A DNA stretch of 64,000 nucleotides. Origin: Collinsella aerofaciens (GTDB lineage: Bacteria > Actinomycetota > Coriobacteriia > Coriobacteriales > Coriobacteriaceae). The stretch is from positions 1 to 64,000 of the forward strand of contig NZ_WQPL01000015.1 in assembly GCF_018785245.1 (NCBI RefSeq). The letters run 5' to 3'. The notes below the pieces were generated by a model, which worked only from the letters and a program-made list of their open reading frames with translations, ran no database searches and had not been told where the DNA came from. The position numbers were made by a program, and so were the translations under genes. How positions within the stretch are numbered: the stretch's first letter is position 1; every line of letters starts with the position of its first letter. This document shows positions 53,032 through 61,464 of this stretch, in pieces.

Positions 53032-53250
53032 ATGTACCCGTATATGACATTCGAAGACGGTACCGAGGTCGTTCATTCTGACCTGATAACAGATGGGGAT
53101 ATCGAAAAGGTTATCGTGCATTTTGAACGACCGACGGTAGAGGGCTTCGACTCCGCTCGCTGTGAGTTGCCTTCCTGTTCGTGGACTGACTGGGAAGGGC
53201 ATTTTACTCAGAGTGAAAAACGAGCTTTCGAAGAGTGTTTGAGCAAATAA
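53032..53250 (+). CDS. Small hypothetical protein (72 residues)
   Basis: An acidic 72-residue protein, MYPYMTFEDGTEVVHSDL..., with the notable segments VIVHFERPTVEGFDSARCELPS and a C-terminal helix. I have seen similar small proteins of unknown function in gut bacteria but cannot name a family. ATG 53032 follows GAGGTGG. It is the first gene of the AT-richer accessory stretch. Confidence 0.65.
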   Translation: MYPYMTFEDGTEVVHSDLITDGDIEKVIVHFERPTVEGFDSARCELPSCSWTDWEGHFTQSEKRAFEECLSK

Positions 53251-53350
53251 TTTAGATTAGTTCGAGTTTAGTTCGAATAAAGAAGCCGAATACGATGACC
53301 TAAAGCGTATGCATTTTTAGTATTAGATGCGTATGAAATGGAGGATGTGA

Positions 53351-53632
53351 ATGGATGAGCTAATAGACTTTAAAAAACGATTTCTCAAGAATGGCGAGCT
53401 GGTTTCAATTCCAAAAAAGGAAAGCTATAAAAGAATCATGCTGCTATGGGCCGTCTCTTTCTTTGAATTAAATACAAGTTATACGGAGCTTCAGGTTAAT
53501 CGTGTGCTGTCACAGCTCTATCCTGATTATGCCGTGTTGAGGCGGTACTTGGTTGATTATGGATTCCTATTAAGGGATGAGCGAGGCCTGAAATACGAGG
53601 TTAATCCTGATGTTCACGGTATTGAGAGCTAG
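53351..53632 (+). CDS. DUF2087 domain protein
   Basis: A 93-residue protein that is essentially one DUF2087 domain: a helical N-part, YTELQVNRVLSQLYPDYAVLRRYLVDYGFLLRD as the core (winged-helix-like), and a polar end. DUF2087 is often fused to regulators and may bind DNA or protein. ATG 53351 follows ATGGAGG. It overlaps the MFS gene by 23 bp, which puts it in the accessory cluster operon. Confidence 0.8.
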   Translation: MDELIDFKKRFLKNGELVSIPKKESYKRIMLLWAVSFFELNTSYTELQVNRVLSQLYPDYAVLRRYLVDYGFLLRDERGLKYEVNPDVHGIES

Positions 53633-54794
53633 CCGTCCGGTTCGGGTCCTATATATTGCTAGAGGGATAAGCGAAATAGGCAATTGGTGTGCGAATATTG
53701 CTTTGCCAATGCTGATTTACGAGGTAACTCACGATGTTTCTGCAACTGCTTTGATGGTCTGCTGCAGATTTGCCCCCGCTCTGTTTTCAGTTGCGCTCGC
53801 GCAGCTGCCTCAGAAGATGGGTATCGGGACACTGCAGGCCATGAGATTGGCAGACTTAATTCGCGCGGGATTATTCGTTTGCTATATTTTTGTTGATAGT
53901 AAATGGAGTATGTTTGCTATTACGTGCGCGGTATCGCTTTGCCGAACGGTTGAAATGCCCTGCTTTTACTCGTTGTTAAGAGCCAATACGAATAGTATCA
54001 ATCGCGACGTAATTAATAATTCGTTTGGGTTTCTGCAGAATTTGATGATGGTTCTGGGGCCAGTTGCCGGCGGTTTTGTTGTCGCTCAATTTGGGGCGGA
54101 GGCTGTTCTTGCATTAGACGCGCTTTCTTTTGCCGCGTCGTTCTGGTTGCTGCGAGATGTTCCGTCGGTTATCGAGGTTAATGATAAAGAGGGGATAAGC
54201 AAAAATGAAAAAAACTGGACTGCATTTAGTGATCTTAACGCGAAGCACTTGGCAATTGGTTTCCTATTAATCGATATTTCTAGTGGCGTGGCATTCGGCT
54301 CTCTGAATTCTCTTTTGCCAGCTATAGCGCAATTGCAATTTGACTCGTCATCGATACAATACGGATTCCTTCAGAGTAGTCTTACAATCGGACTGTTGTT
54401 CGGAAATACAATATACGGTCGTTTAATCAGTGGTTCCGATTGCGTTAAATCATATTGTTTTGTGACGTATCTTGCGCTCGGTGCGTATCTGGCGTTTGGC
54501 TATCGCTATGCGTCTGGGATATCGTTTATTTTCCTTTTTATCGTCGGTGCCGGAAACGCCATTCAAGATGTGCTTCTCATAACATCGCTGCAGGATTTGG
54601 CGAGAGACGGATCTGAATCGATGAGCCTGTTTTCAATTAGGGAGTCTTTGCAATCGGTTGCTGTTGTTATTTCAACACTCCTTGTTTCGCTGTTCACGAG
54701 CATCGCGATGTTCTCAATTCTCGTTACAGGACTTGGTGTATTTTCAATTATGATGGTAGTTGTGTTTCAATTGAATTATTTGCGAAAGATGTGA
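53610..54794 (+). CDS. MFS efflux transporter
   Basis: A 394-residue major-facilitator transporter with about 12 helices. It resembles the MFS exporter group with a short N-terminus (MFTVLRASRPVRVLYIARGISEIGNW) and RxxR-type loops. In this place, between DUF2087 and a radical SAM gene with a small peptide gene after it, it is the probable exporter of the cluster product. Its codon use and base composition are AT-richer than the window average. Confidence 0.88.
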   Translation: MFTVLRASRPVRVLYIARGISEIGNWCANIALPMLIYEVTHDVSATALMVCCRFAPALFSVALAQLPQKMGIGTLQAMRLADLIRAGLFVCYIFVDSKWSMFAITCAVSLCRTVEMPCFYSLLRANTNSINRDVINNSFGFLQNLMMVLGPVAGGFVVAQFGAEAVLALDALSFAASFWLLRDVPSVIEVNDKEGISKNEKNWTAFSDLNAKHLAIGFLLIDISSGVAFGSLNSLLPAIAQLQFDSSSIQYGFLQSSLTIGLLFGNTIYGRLISGSDCVKSYCFVTYLALGAYLAFGYRYASGISFIFLFIVGAGNAIQDVLLITSLQDLARDGSESMSLFSIRESLQSVAVVISTLLVSLFTSIAMFSILVTGLGVFSIMMVVVFQLNYLRKM

Positions 54795-54801
54795 CGTTGA
54801 T

Positions 54802-54848
54802 ATGCCTAAAACGCTTTTAGTATTTCCCCAGGATGGAGTCCAGTGGGG
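54802..54848 (+). other. Out-of-frame true start of the radical SAM gene
   Basis: ATG 54802, 7 bp after the MFS stop, encodes MPKTLLVFPQDGVQWG and then runs into another frame. These residues look exactly like the start of a B12-binding radical SAM protein and join smoothly to GPYLALPVLKSYLQE in the main frame if one base is added in the GGGG run at 54845-54848. A one-base deletion, sequencing error or a -1 slip could explain it. Confidence 0.7.
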
Positions 54849-57095
54849 CCGTATCTTGCCTTGCCTGTTTTGAAGTCATATCTTCAAGAGGTTGAACAAT
54901 ACAAAGTTGACATTGTTGACTTAAACGTGGAATTTTACGATGACCTCCTATCTTTTAGACATGTCGAAGAGTGCTGTAAAAGGTATCGGGAATCAAAGGA
55001 TTCGTTTAGTTCGAATGTTCAATTAACAATCGAGTTGATACAAAAGTCAGCACTTAATGTTGACGAGGCAAAAGATATTTTCAGATCGAAGAGATACTTT
55101 AATCTAAAAGAAAGACAATATGCTGAAAACATTTTTAGAAATGCACTCTATATCATAAATCACGTCTCATATGGAGTTAAATACACGTTCAACTCCATAG
55201 ATCTGCCCTATGATTATTATTCGACACCAGAAATAATGAAATCGCTTGCGGATACCTTGCATAATCCGTTTATTTCCTTCTATGAAACTGCCTTTCTTAA
55301 GCGTATTCAGAGGGAAAAAATCGAGTTTATTGGGATTTCGGTGAGCGGCTGTTTCCAATTGATTTCTGCAGTTACGTTAGCGAAACTGATTAAAGAAGAA
55401 TGTCCATCTGTTAAACACGTCTCATTGGGCGGCAATTACATTACTCGTTTAGCAGATGACTGCATGAAAGAATGGCATCCCTTTTTTGAATACATTGATT
55501 CGATAATGATGTATGACGGCGAAGAGCCGCTTGCACGTCTTCTTGAGGCTCTTGACTCTGGTGATGACAATCTCGACTGTGTTCCAAACCTTTGCCATGC
55601 TAAAGGTGGAAAGATATATAAAAACCATCGGATTGAGCAAACATTTATCAACGATACAGTTCCCGATTTCGATGGCTTCGCCCTTTCTAAATACTTCATG
55701 CCTGAGTTAATATTGCCGGTTTATTCCTCTAGGCAGTGTTTTAATCATTGCGCCTTCTGCACCATTCCCGGTGCTACCGGTGGTTGTTACCGAAAGATGC
55801 CTATATCGAGAGTATTTGAAATAATGTGTCGGTTAAATGAAAAATACGGCACGAGAGTTTTCTCTTTTGTGGATGAAACATTCGAAGGCAAAAGAATGGA
55901 GCAACTTGCGGATGAAATAAACGCATCGGGAAAAACGTTTTTCTGGCATGGAGAAACGAGGTTCTCTCCAACCCTAAGTACAGACGTTTTCAACAAGATA
56001 TACCAAAGTGGATGTAGGCAGATTCAGTTTGGCCTCGAGTCATACAACCAAAGAGTTCTTGATCTAATGAAGAAGAACACGAGAGTTGATTGGATTGATC
56101 GCAATATCCATGATTGTCTCAATGCGGGTATTCCTGTTCATCTATTCTTTATGATTGGCTTTCCGACCGAAACTAAAGAAGAGGCTCTGAACACCTTAGC
56201 TTATACAGAGAATGTTTTGAATTATTCAAAACAGGTATGTGGTGTTCCATATTCCACGAGAGGATTTACGAATTTTGGTCTCGTTATGGGGTCGGATGTT
56301 TGGAATCATCCCGATAAGTATGGTGTCTCTGTAATGCCGAAGTCCCAATATGAGGATTTGCGCCTCGAAGTGGATTATGTTTCAGGCACTGGTTTAACTT
56401 TAAATGAAGCAAAATCCTTATCTGATGAGCATCATATTGATTTTTATATGCAAGAGGTCATAAACGGTAGCGACACAATTGACTTGCCCCAGCGGCTTCA
56501 TATTTCAGAGGTGACCTGGATCCTAGATTCTATTCACGCTGTCAGGTATAAGGGACATTTGACCAAAGTAAAGCGACGGCTAACTAGTCTAAATCCAGCT
56601 GATCGAATCTGGCTGGATTCCAAGACCTCTGTCGTGCTCGTTGAGCCATTTGCCTACTTCTATAATTCTGAATACCATCATGTCTATGCTGTTTCCCAGT
56701 TGGTATACCTTAAGTTGGCCCGTTTATTGGAGGCCGATTGTAGCATTTCTCTTATCCTTGATCAGGGCGACCTCGAGCTGACAAGGGCGATAGAAGAACT
56801 GTTGCATTATGGATTGCTGAATACAAATATCGATGCCGATTATGTAATGCACGATAATGGTTTTCAATTGGTTAAAAGTTCGTTTGTGAAAGAAGTCGGA
56901 CGCTCAAAAGAGGGGTTAAGAGTACTGCTGAGTTGTGCCACCCATAGAATGTGTGCGGTTAATGATTTTTCGTTCGCTTTGCTTTCGTTGTTTGAAAAGC
57001 CGATTACTAAGAACGAGGTGCGCGACATTTTGAAAAAAGAGGGACTATCGGCAAGGGTCGATTTCCAGTCTCAGCCGAACACATTAAGCGGATAG
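54843..57095 (+). CDS. B12-binding radical SAM enzyme, frameshifted and C-terminally altered
   Basis: A 750-residue open frame. The N-terminal part is a cobalamin-binding-like domain (ISVSGCFQLISAVTLAKL, HVSLGGNYITRLADD). The radical SAM core follows with CFNHCAFC (CxxxCxxC, about residue 303) and FGLESYNQRVLDLMKKNT. The C-terminal third contains winged-helix-like segments, as in peptide-modifying enzymes. The natural N-terminus is out of frame at 54802. The last ~13 residues come from inserted DNA after the 15-bp sequence GGGACTATCGGCAAG, which recurs at 61071. The gene is probably inactive or altered. Confidence 0.75.
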   Translation: MGPYLALPVLKSYLQEVEQYKVDIVDLNVEFYDDLLSFRHVEECCKRYRESKDSFSSNVQLTIELIQKSALNVDEAKDIFRSKRYFNLKERQYAENIFRNALYIINHVSYGVKYTFNSIDLPYDYYSTPEIMKSLADTLHNPFISFYETAFLKRIQREKIEFIGISVSGCFQLISAVTLAKLIKEECPSVKHVSLGGNYITRLADDCMKEWHPFFEYIDSIMMYDGEEPLARLLEALDSGDDNLDCVPNLCHAKGGKIYKNHRIEQTFINDTVPDFDGFALSKYFMPELILPVYSSRQCFNHCAFCTIPGATGGCYRKMPISRVFEIMCRLNEKYGTRVFSFVDETFEGKRMEQLADEINASGKTFFWHGETRFSPTLSTDVFNKIYQSGCRQIQFGLESYNQRVLDLMKKNTRVDWIDRNIHDCLNAGIPVHLFFMIGFPTETKEEALNTLAYTENVLNYSKQVCGVPYSTRGFTNFGLVMGSDVWNHPDKYGVSVMPKSQYEDLRLEVDYVSGTGLTLNEAKSLSDEHHIDFYMQEVINGSDTIDLPQRLHISEVTWILDSIHAVRYKGHLTKVKRRLTSLNPADRIWLDSKTSVVLVEPFAYFYNSEYHHVYAVSQLVYLKLARLLEADCSISLILDQGDLELTRAIEELLHYGLLNTNIDADYVMHDNGFQLVKSSFVKEVGRSKEGLRVLLSCATHRMCAVNDFSFALLSLFEKPITKNEVRDILKKEGLSARVDFQSQPNTLSG

Positions 57096-57281
57096 GCCGT
57101 TCCCGCAGTTAGCCGAACGCCCCCGGTGCCCCTCCCAGGCCCCGGGGGCGGCATTTTCCCAGTTGAAGGAACGGTGGAGATGTGTTTCGATGGGTCCGGT
57201 GGCCATGCTCCGCCCTCCGCCCGGCACCTCTTCCCAGACTCAGCCGGACGGTTGGTCCGTCTATTCCGTTTTCCCTTCAGA

Positions 57282-58084
57282 CTAGGACAGCGGGGCATCG
57301 CCCCTCTCTGCGCGCGCCCGCCCTATCAGCCCCGGCGTCAGGTCGAGCTCGCCGAGCGGCACGTCCTCCACGCCGTAGGCGTCCAGCAGCGCCGCCGCGT
57401 CCTCCCCGAGCATCGCCCTGAAGGCGCGGGCGGGCGTCGTGAAGCCGAGCGCGCCGCGGGGCTCGGAGTTCACGTGCGACATGGCCAGCGCCAGGTCGGC
57501 CGGGGAGAGCCGGTCGAACCTGAGGCCGGCGCCCTTGGGCAGCAGCTTCCTTATCTCGACGTGGTTGCGCTCGCAGGCGCCCTTCTGGTCGCTCCGCCTG
57601 GGGTCGCAGTAGAACAGCCTCGTCTCGCCGGGCCCCTCGCCGAGCAGCGCCGCGATGGCGCCCTCGTCGGCGAACTCCGCGCCGTTGTCGGTGAGCACGG
57701 CGCGGAACACGCGGCGCGCCCCGTCGGCGCCGAGGACCGCCCGGACGCCCTCCAGGGCGGCCGCGACGCACCCGGCGGTCTTCCCGCCCAGCGGCAGCGC
57801 GAGCTGCAGCCTGCTGGGGCGGTGCAGCAGCGTGAGCAGGCACGCGGAGTCCTCCCGGGCGCCCTCGACGGTGTCCATCTCCCAGGCCGCGGCGCACGCG
57901 TCCTCCCCGAGGGCGAGGAACGCGGCATGCGACCTGCGGGCGGAGTGGCGCGTGGCCGCCCGCCCGGCGGCGCGCTTCCTCGGCCTGTAGCCGACCTTCC
58001 GCCTGAGCTCCATGTTCGTCATGCCGTCGTAGCCCGCCGAGACCCAGCGGTAGATGGTCGAGGGAGACAGGTCCACCGGCCCGC
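57282..58084 (-). pseudogene. IS30-family transposase, C-terminal part
   Basis: Encodes the DDE catalytic part of an IS30-type transposase: VDLSPSTIYRWVSAG, WEMDTVEGARED (Asp), VFRAVLTDNGAEFAD (Asp) and DPRRSDQKGACERNHVEIRK (Glu). It is separated from its N-terminal part (60461-60954) by the IS21 element. Removing the IS21 element and one CCGC copy rejoins the two parts in frame as NGG-PVDLSPS. It is therefore a recently interrupted gene rather than a decayed one. Confidence 0.85.
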
Positions 58085-58221
58085 TGTTAGCGCCGGGCGA
58101 TTTTAGCCGCTAATAGCCAAACTATTTTGACCAATCCCGGTCACCGAATAATGGCCACCGTGCCTCCCCGCCGCCACTACGCTGGTGGTGCCAACACGCC
58201 GGCGTTAGGAGGACCATTGAG

Positions 58222-59529
58222 GTGAACGAGAGACACGATGACCTACAGGAGATTATAGACGCGGCGCTCCGGGAGATGGCCGCGGAGGAGGGCGACGGGT
58301 TCGACCCGCAGGCATGCAACCTCGCTGAGTTCTGCAGGAGGACGGGGCTCACCCGCTCCCGCGCGAGGACGGTCAGGGCACACGGGTTCAGGGCCCTGCC
58401 CCACGGGAACAGCGGGAGGAGGGCCGCGCCGGGCGTGCTCGCCGGCCACACCGGCCTGGTGGACGACCTCCTGCGGAAGGGCGTCACCAACTCGCAGGTG
58501 ATATTCGAGCGGCTGCTCGGCCAGGGCTACGCCGGCGGCCTCACCACGGTGAAGACCTACATCGCCGCGCACCGGGACCTCGTGCCCGCGAAGAGGCGGC
58601 AGGCGGCCCCGCAGGGCCGCCGCGGCCAGCGCTTCAGGACGGCGCCCGGAGAGGCCTACCAGATGGACTGGGGCTTCGTCGCGGTCGAGCGCCCCGGCGG
58701 CGAGCGGGCGCGGATCGCCTGCTTCGCCATGGTCTGCCACCATTGCGGGGGCGCCCACGTCGAGTTCTTCCCGAACGCGCGCCAGGAGAACCTCCTCATC
58801 GGGATGCTGCACGCGTTCTCGGCGCTGGGCGTGCCCGCGACCGTGCTCACCGACAACATGAAGAGCGTGGTCGTCCGCCGCGATGCCGACGGCCGGCCCG
58901 TCTGGCAGGCCGACTACGCCGAGTTCATGGGCGTCGTCGGCTTCCGCACCAGGCTGTGCAGGCCGCGCCACCCCTATACGAAGGGCAAGGTGGAGAGGCT
59001 CGTCCGCTTCGTGAAGGGGAACTTCCTCGCGGGAAGGTCCTTCACCGACCTTGACGCCCTCAACCGGGAGGCAGCCCTCTGGTGCGCCGAGCAGGGAGGC
59101 CGCTGGCGGCGCGCGGCGGCATGCGTCCCGATGCGCGAGCACGAGGCGGCGTGCTCGGCGAACACCAGGCCGCTCGAGGTCACGGCCGAGGTCGAGCGGT
59201 ACCTGTGCCCGCGCCGGAAGATCTCCTTCGACGGCTTCGTGAGCTTCGAGGGGCACCGCTACGGCGTGCCCTACTGGTACGTCCGCCGCGAGTGCAGGGT
59301 GAGCCGGGAGGGGCGCGTGGTGCACATATACAGCGACGACCTCTCCCGCGAGCTCGTCGCCCACGCCGTCGGCGCCGGCGCCGACAGCTGGTGCGAGGGG
59401 CAGTGGGAGACATCGCCGGCGCAGCCCGAGGAGCTGCCGACCCAGCCGGTGGGGACCGTGGTCGAGCAAATCGCCCCGCCCAGGACGAAACCCGGTTTCG
59501 AGAGGTTCGACTTCGGGAGGGCCGAATGA
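58222..59529 (+). CDS. istA: IS21 transposase IstA
   Basis: A 435-residue transposase with an N-terminal helix-turn-helix (FCRRTGLTRSRARTVRAHG) and the DDE core: EAYQMDWGFVAVE (Asp), ATVLTDNMKSVVV (Asp) and RHPYTKGKVERLVRFVKGNF (Glu). The C-terminal domain contains the SFEGHRYGVPYWYV region. GTG 58222 follows GGAGGA. Its stop overlaps the istB start (ATGA). Confidence 0.93.
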   Translation: MNERHDDLQEIIDAALREMAAEEGDGFDPQACNLAEFCRRTGLTRSRARTVRAHGFRALPHGNSGRRAAPGVLAGHTGLVDDLLRKGVTNSQVIFERLLGQGYAGGLTTVKTYIAAHRDLVPAKRRQAAPQGRRGQRFRTAPGEAYQMDWGFVAVERPGGERARIACFAMVCHHCGGAHVEFFPNARQENLLIGMLHAFSALGVPATVLTDNMKSVVVRRDADGRPVWQADYAEFMGVVGFRTRLCRPRHPYTKGKVERLVRFVKGNFLAGRSFTDLDALNREAALWCAEQGGRWRRAAACVPMREHEAACSANTRPLEVTAEVERYLCPRRKISFDGFVSFEGHRYGVPYWYVRRECRVSREGRVVHIYSDDLSRELVAHAVGAGADSWCEGQWETSPAQPEELPTQPVGTVVEQIAPPRTKPGFERFDFGRAE

Positions 59530-60353
59530 TGGCGGGCGCGGGGGCGAGCCCCTACGAGCTCGCGAGCGACGCCGCGTCGAGGCTCGGGATCGCCGTCGGG
59601 GCGGAGGAGCTCGCGACCCTCGCCTCGGACCTCGACCTCGGCGACGGGGAGATGGCCGCCGTGGCAGCCACCTTCTCCTACCTTGCGGAGAGGAGGAGGC
59701 TCGCCTCCATCGAGACGCTGCTGAGGCTGAGCAGGCTGCCCAGGCGCGAGCCCAAGACCTTCGAGGGCTTCGACTTCTCCAGGATCCAGGGCCGGGACGC
59801 GGCCGCGCTGGGCAAGCTCCCGTCGCTGGCCGACCTCTACGCGCACCGCAACGTCGCCTTCGTCGGGCCCGGCGGCATAGGGAAGACGCACCTCGCGCAG
59901 GCCTACGGGCGCGAGTGCTGCATGCGGGGGCTCAAGACCTACTACATAAAGGCGACCGAGCTCAGGGACAGGTTCCAGAAGGCCGTCCAGCGGGGAAACA
60001 CCTCGCGGGTCGTCTCCTCGCTCGTCAAGCCGTCGTGCCTCATCGTTGACGAGGTGGGAAGATGCGTCTACGACAGGCCGTGCACCGACCTGTTCTTCGA
60101 TGTCGTCGACAGGCGCTACGAGAAGGAGGGGCCGAACGCGATGGTCCTCACGAGCAACATCGCCCCGAGCGGGTGGGATGAGTTCTTCACGGGCGACGAC
60201 ACGCTCCTCTGCGCCCTCGACAGGCTGTTCGACAAGGCGTCGGTGTTCGTGATGCGGGGCCCGAGCTACCGCGGCAGGGGGCTTGACACCTACTCGGTGG
60301 AGGCCGTCCCCCAGGCGGTGAAGGTGAGGGGGATCCAGCCCGAGGGGATGTAG
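59526..60353 (+). CDS. istB: IS21 helper ATPase IstB
   Basis: A 275-residue AAA+ ATPase that assists IstA in target choice. It has Walker A FVGPGGIGKTHLAQAYG, Walker B CLIVDEVGRCVYDR and an arginine-containing sensor region. Residues 1-60 form the DNA-binding helical domain. The start overlaps the istA stop by translational coupling. Confidence 0.92.
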   Translation: MMAGAGASPYELASDAASRLGIAVGAEELATLASDLDLGDGEMAAVAATFSYLAERRRLASIETLLRLSRLPRREPKTFEGFDFSRIQGRDAAALGKLPSLADLYAHRNVAFVGPGGIGKTHLAQAYGRECCMRGLKTYYIKATELRDRFQKAVQRGNTSRVVSSLVKPSCLIVDEVGRCVYDRPCTDLFFDVVDRRYEKEGPNAMVLTSNIAPSGWDEFFTGDDTLLCALDRLFDKASVFVMRGPSYRGRGLDTYSVEAVPQAVKVRGIQPEGM

Positions 60354-60460
60354 GGAAGCGATAGGAAAGACATAGATGCGGGCGTGTTGGCTAAAATGGG
60401 TCGGCCGGGATTGGTCAATCTCGGCCGACTATATTTGGCTAAATTATTCCGGCGCTAACA

Positions 60461-60954
60461 CCGCCGTTGCGCGCCGCCATCTGCTCGGGCGACAGCCCCC
60501 GGCGCAGGCAGTCCCTGATGGCCTCCAGCCTCGCCGCGGCGGCGGGCTCGTCGGCGTCGATCCCGCGCCTGGAGGAGACGAGCACCGAGTCCGCGCACAG
60601 CTGCGCGGCGCGGGCCTCGTAGAAGACGTGCGGGCGGCGCTTGCAGCCCACCGCGCGGTAGCGGCCGCAGCCGTTGCAGCAGCGCGGCCACGCCGCCAGG
60701 CGCGGGCAGGCCGCCGACAGGTCGGTGCCGGCGTCGACGCGCTCGCCGCGCCTGGGCTTGGGCGCCGTGACGAACCTGTGCGACGACACCTCGGCGCTCA
60801 CCGTCGAGGGCGACCTGCCCAGCTCCCTCGCGATCTCCCTGCACGAGGCCCTGCGCTCCAGCATCCTCTGGATGGTGTCCCGCTCGTGCCTGGTGAGCCT
60901 GCCGTAGGCCCTCGGAACCGCCCTCGCGGCGCCCTTCCCGTTCTTTCCGGACAT
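60461..60954 (-). pseudogene. IS30-family transposase, N-terminal part
   Basis: Contains the IS30-type helix-turn-helix YGRLTRHERDTIQRMLERRA...REIARELGRSPSTVSAEV, a zinc-binding-like region CCNGCGRYRAVGCK, and the conserved LSPEQMAARNGG at its end. There it is cut by the IS21 element. The rest of the gene lies at 57282-58084. Confidence 0.85.
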
Positions 60955-61006
60955 GGTGTCCTCCGATCTCCCGGGGCCGGCCGGCCCGGCCCTCAGGGTA
61001 TCGGAT

Positions 61007-61044
61007 TCCCATATTCATCCGTACATGTACGGATGAATATGGGA
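61007..61044. repeat. 38-bp perfect palindrome
   Basis: A 38-bp sequence that is its own complement with no mismatches and no loop, centred on CATG at 61024-61027 and reading CATCCGTACATGTACGGATG in the middle. It lies just outside the IS30 transposase 5' end and 10 bp before a short reading frame. IS30-type elements are known to prefer palindromic targets, so it may mark the insertion site or the element end. Confidence 0.85.
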
Positions 61045-61053
61045 GGTGTTCGG

Positions 61054-61152
61054 ATGAAGTTGATATTCAAGGGACTATCGGCAAGCGAGGAGCAATTAAA
61101 CAAGTTGGTTGATAATTGCATGAAAGCAGATATACTACAATTGATTAGATAG
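61054..61152 (+). CDS. 32-residue frame, probable displaced C-terminus of the radical SAM gene
   Basis: Starts MKLIFKGLSASEEQ after GGGAGG. Its GLSASEEQLNKLVDNC segment joins naturally to the ...DILKKEGLSA end of the radical SAM protein, because both share the 15-bp DNA sequence GGGACTATCGGCAAG. I think this is the original end of the radical SAM gene (giving ...CMKADILQLIR), now cut off by the transposon block. It could also be translated as a separate small protein. Confidence 0.5.
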   Translation: MKLIFKGLSASEEQLNKLVDNCMKADILQLIR

Positions 61153-61165
61153 AGGAGGTTTCTGC

Positions 61166-61276
61166 ATGGACGTTATTAACAAAGATCTCTTGGAGCAGCT
61201 GAAAGAGTTTCAGGAAGAGGGCGTCGTGGTAGAAGTGTTCGACTTTGAGGACTACATGGATAAATTCTGCCATTAG
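61166..61276 (+). CDS. Candidate RiPP precursor peptide (36 residues)
   Basis: A 36-residue peptide with an excellent GAGGAGG site 8 bp before the ATG. It has a leader-like acidic helix (NKDLLEQLKEFQEEG) and a C-terminal segment, VEVFDFEDYMDKFCH, with several aromatic residues, one Cys and one His that could be the modified core. It starts 13 bp after the stop of the radical SAM gene's displaced end, and a terminator follows. The function as precursor is inferred from size, leader-like helix and location. Confidence 0.55.
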   Translation: MDVINKDLLEQLKEFQEEGVVVEVFDFEDYMDKFCH

Positions 61277-61300
61277 TTTCGGAATTTACTCGCCTCGCTT

Positions 61301-61336
61301 AAAGGAGAAGTCGATTATCGATTTCTCCTTTTTTAA
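61301..61336 (+). terminator. Terminator of the peptide gene
   Basis: AAAGGAGAA and TTCTCCTTT, with inner TCGAT/ATCGA pairing, form a long hairpin followed by TTTTTT. Confidence 0.85.
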
Positions 61337-61464
61337 TTAAAGATATTTTTGAACTACATGCTCTTAGCACAGGTTGGCCTCTCAGTAAACTGGGAGGTTG
61401 CTTTGGCTAGTTAGAGATATGTGAACGTCCGTTAGACTGAATCTCAGGGTAGAAGGGGCCTCCA

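Larger units (their letters stand above)
58085..60460 (+). mobile_element. IS21-family insertion sequence, complete
   Basis: A 2376-bp element with terminal inverted repeats TGTTAGCGCCGG at both ends (TG...CA ends), inner repeated TTTAGCC/GACCAATCCCGG motifs near each end, istA and istB genes, and a 4-bp target duplication CCGC (58081-58084 and 60461-60464). All parts needed for transposition appear intact. It is inserted into an IS30-type transposase gene. Confidence 0.92.
57056..61070. mobile_element. Nested transposon block in the radical SAM gene
   Basis: A roughly 4-kb, very GC-rich block between two copies of GGGACTATCGGCAAG (57041-57055 and 61071-61085). It contains an IS30-family transposase gene split by a complete IS21-family element. 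The exact ends of the IS30 element are not determined: I found no clear terminal inverted repeat near either edge, only a weak CCGAACAC match. The flanking 15-bp repeat is longer than an IS30 target duplication should be. Confidence 0.65.

Noticed and set aside
57119-57149. GCCCCCGG/CCGGGGGC hairpin as the end of the IS30 element
   Set aside because: No matching sequence was found near the other edge of the block, so it cannot be called a terminal repeat; it may simply be a terminator.
57071-58106. Plus-strand frames across the IS30 C-terminal part
   Set aside because: They are shadows: the minus strand shows the complete DDE motif set.
61340-61464. Riboswitch in front of nadE
   Set aside because: Only a small CCTC/GGAGG hairpin and no recognisable T-box, NAD or other conserved riboswitch core was seen.
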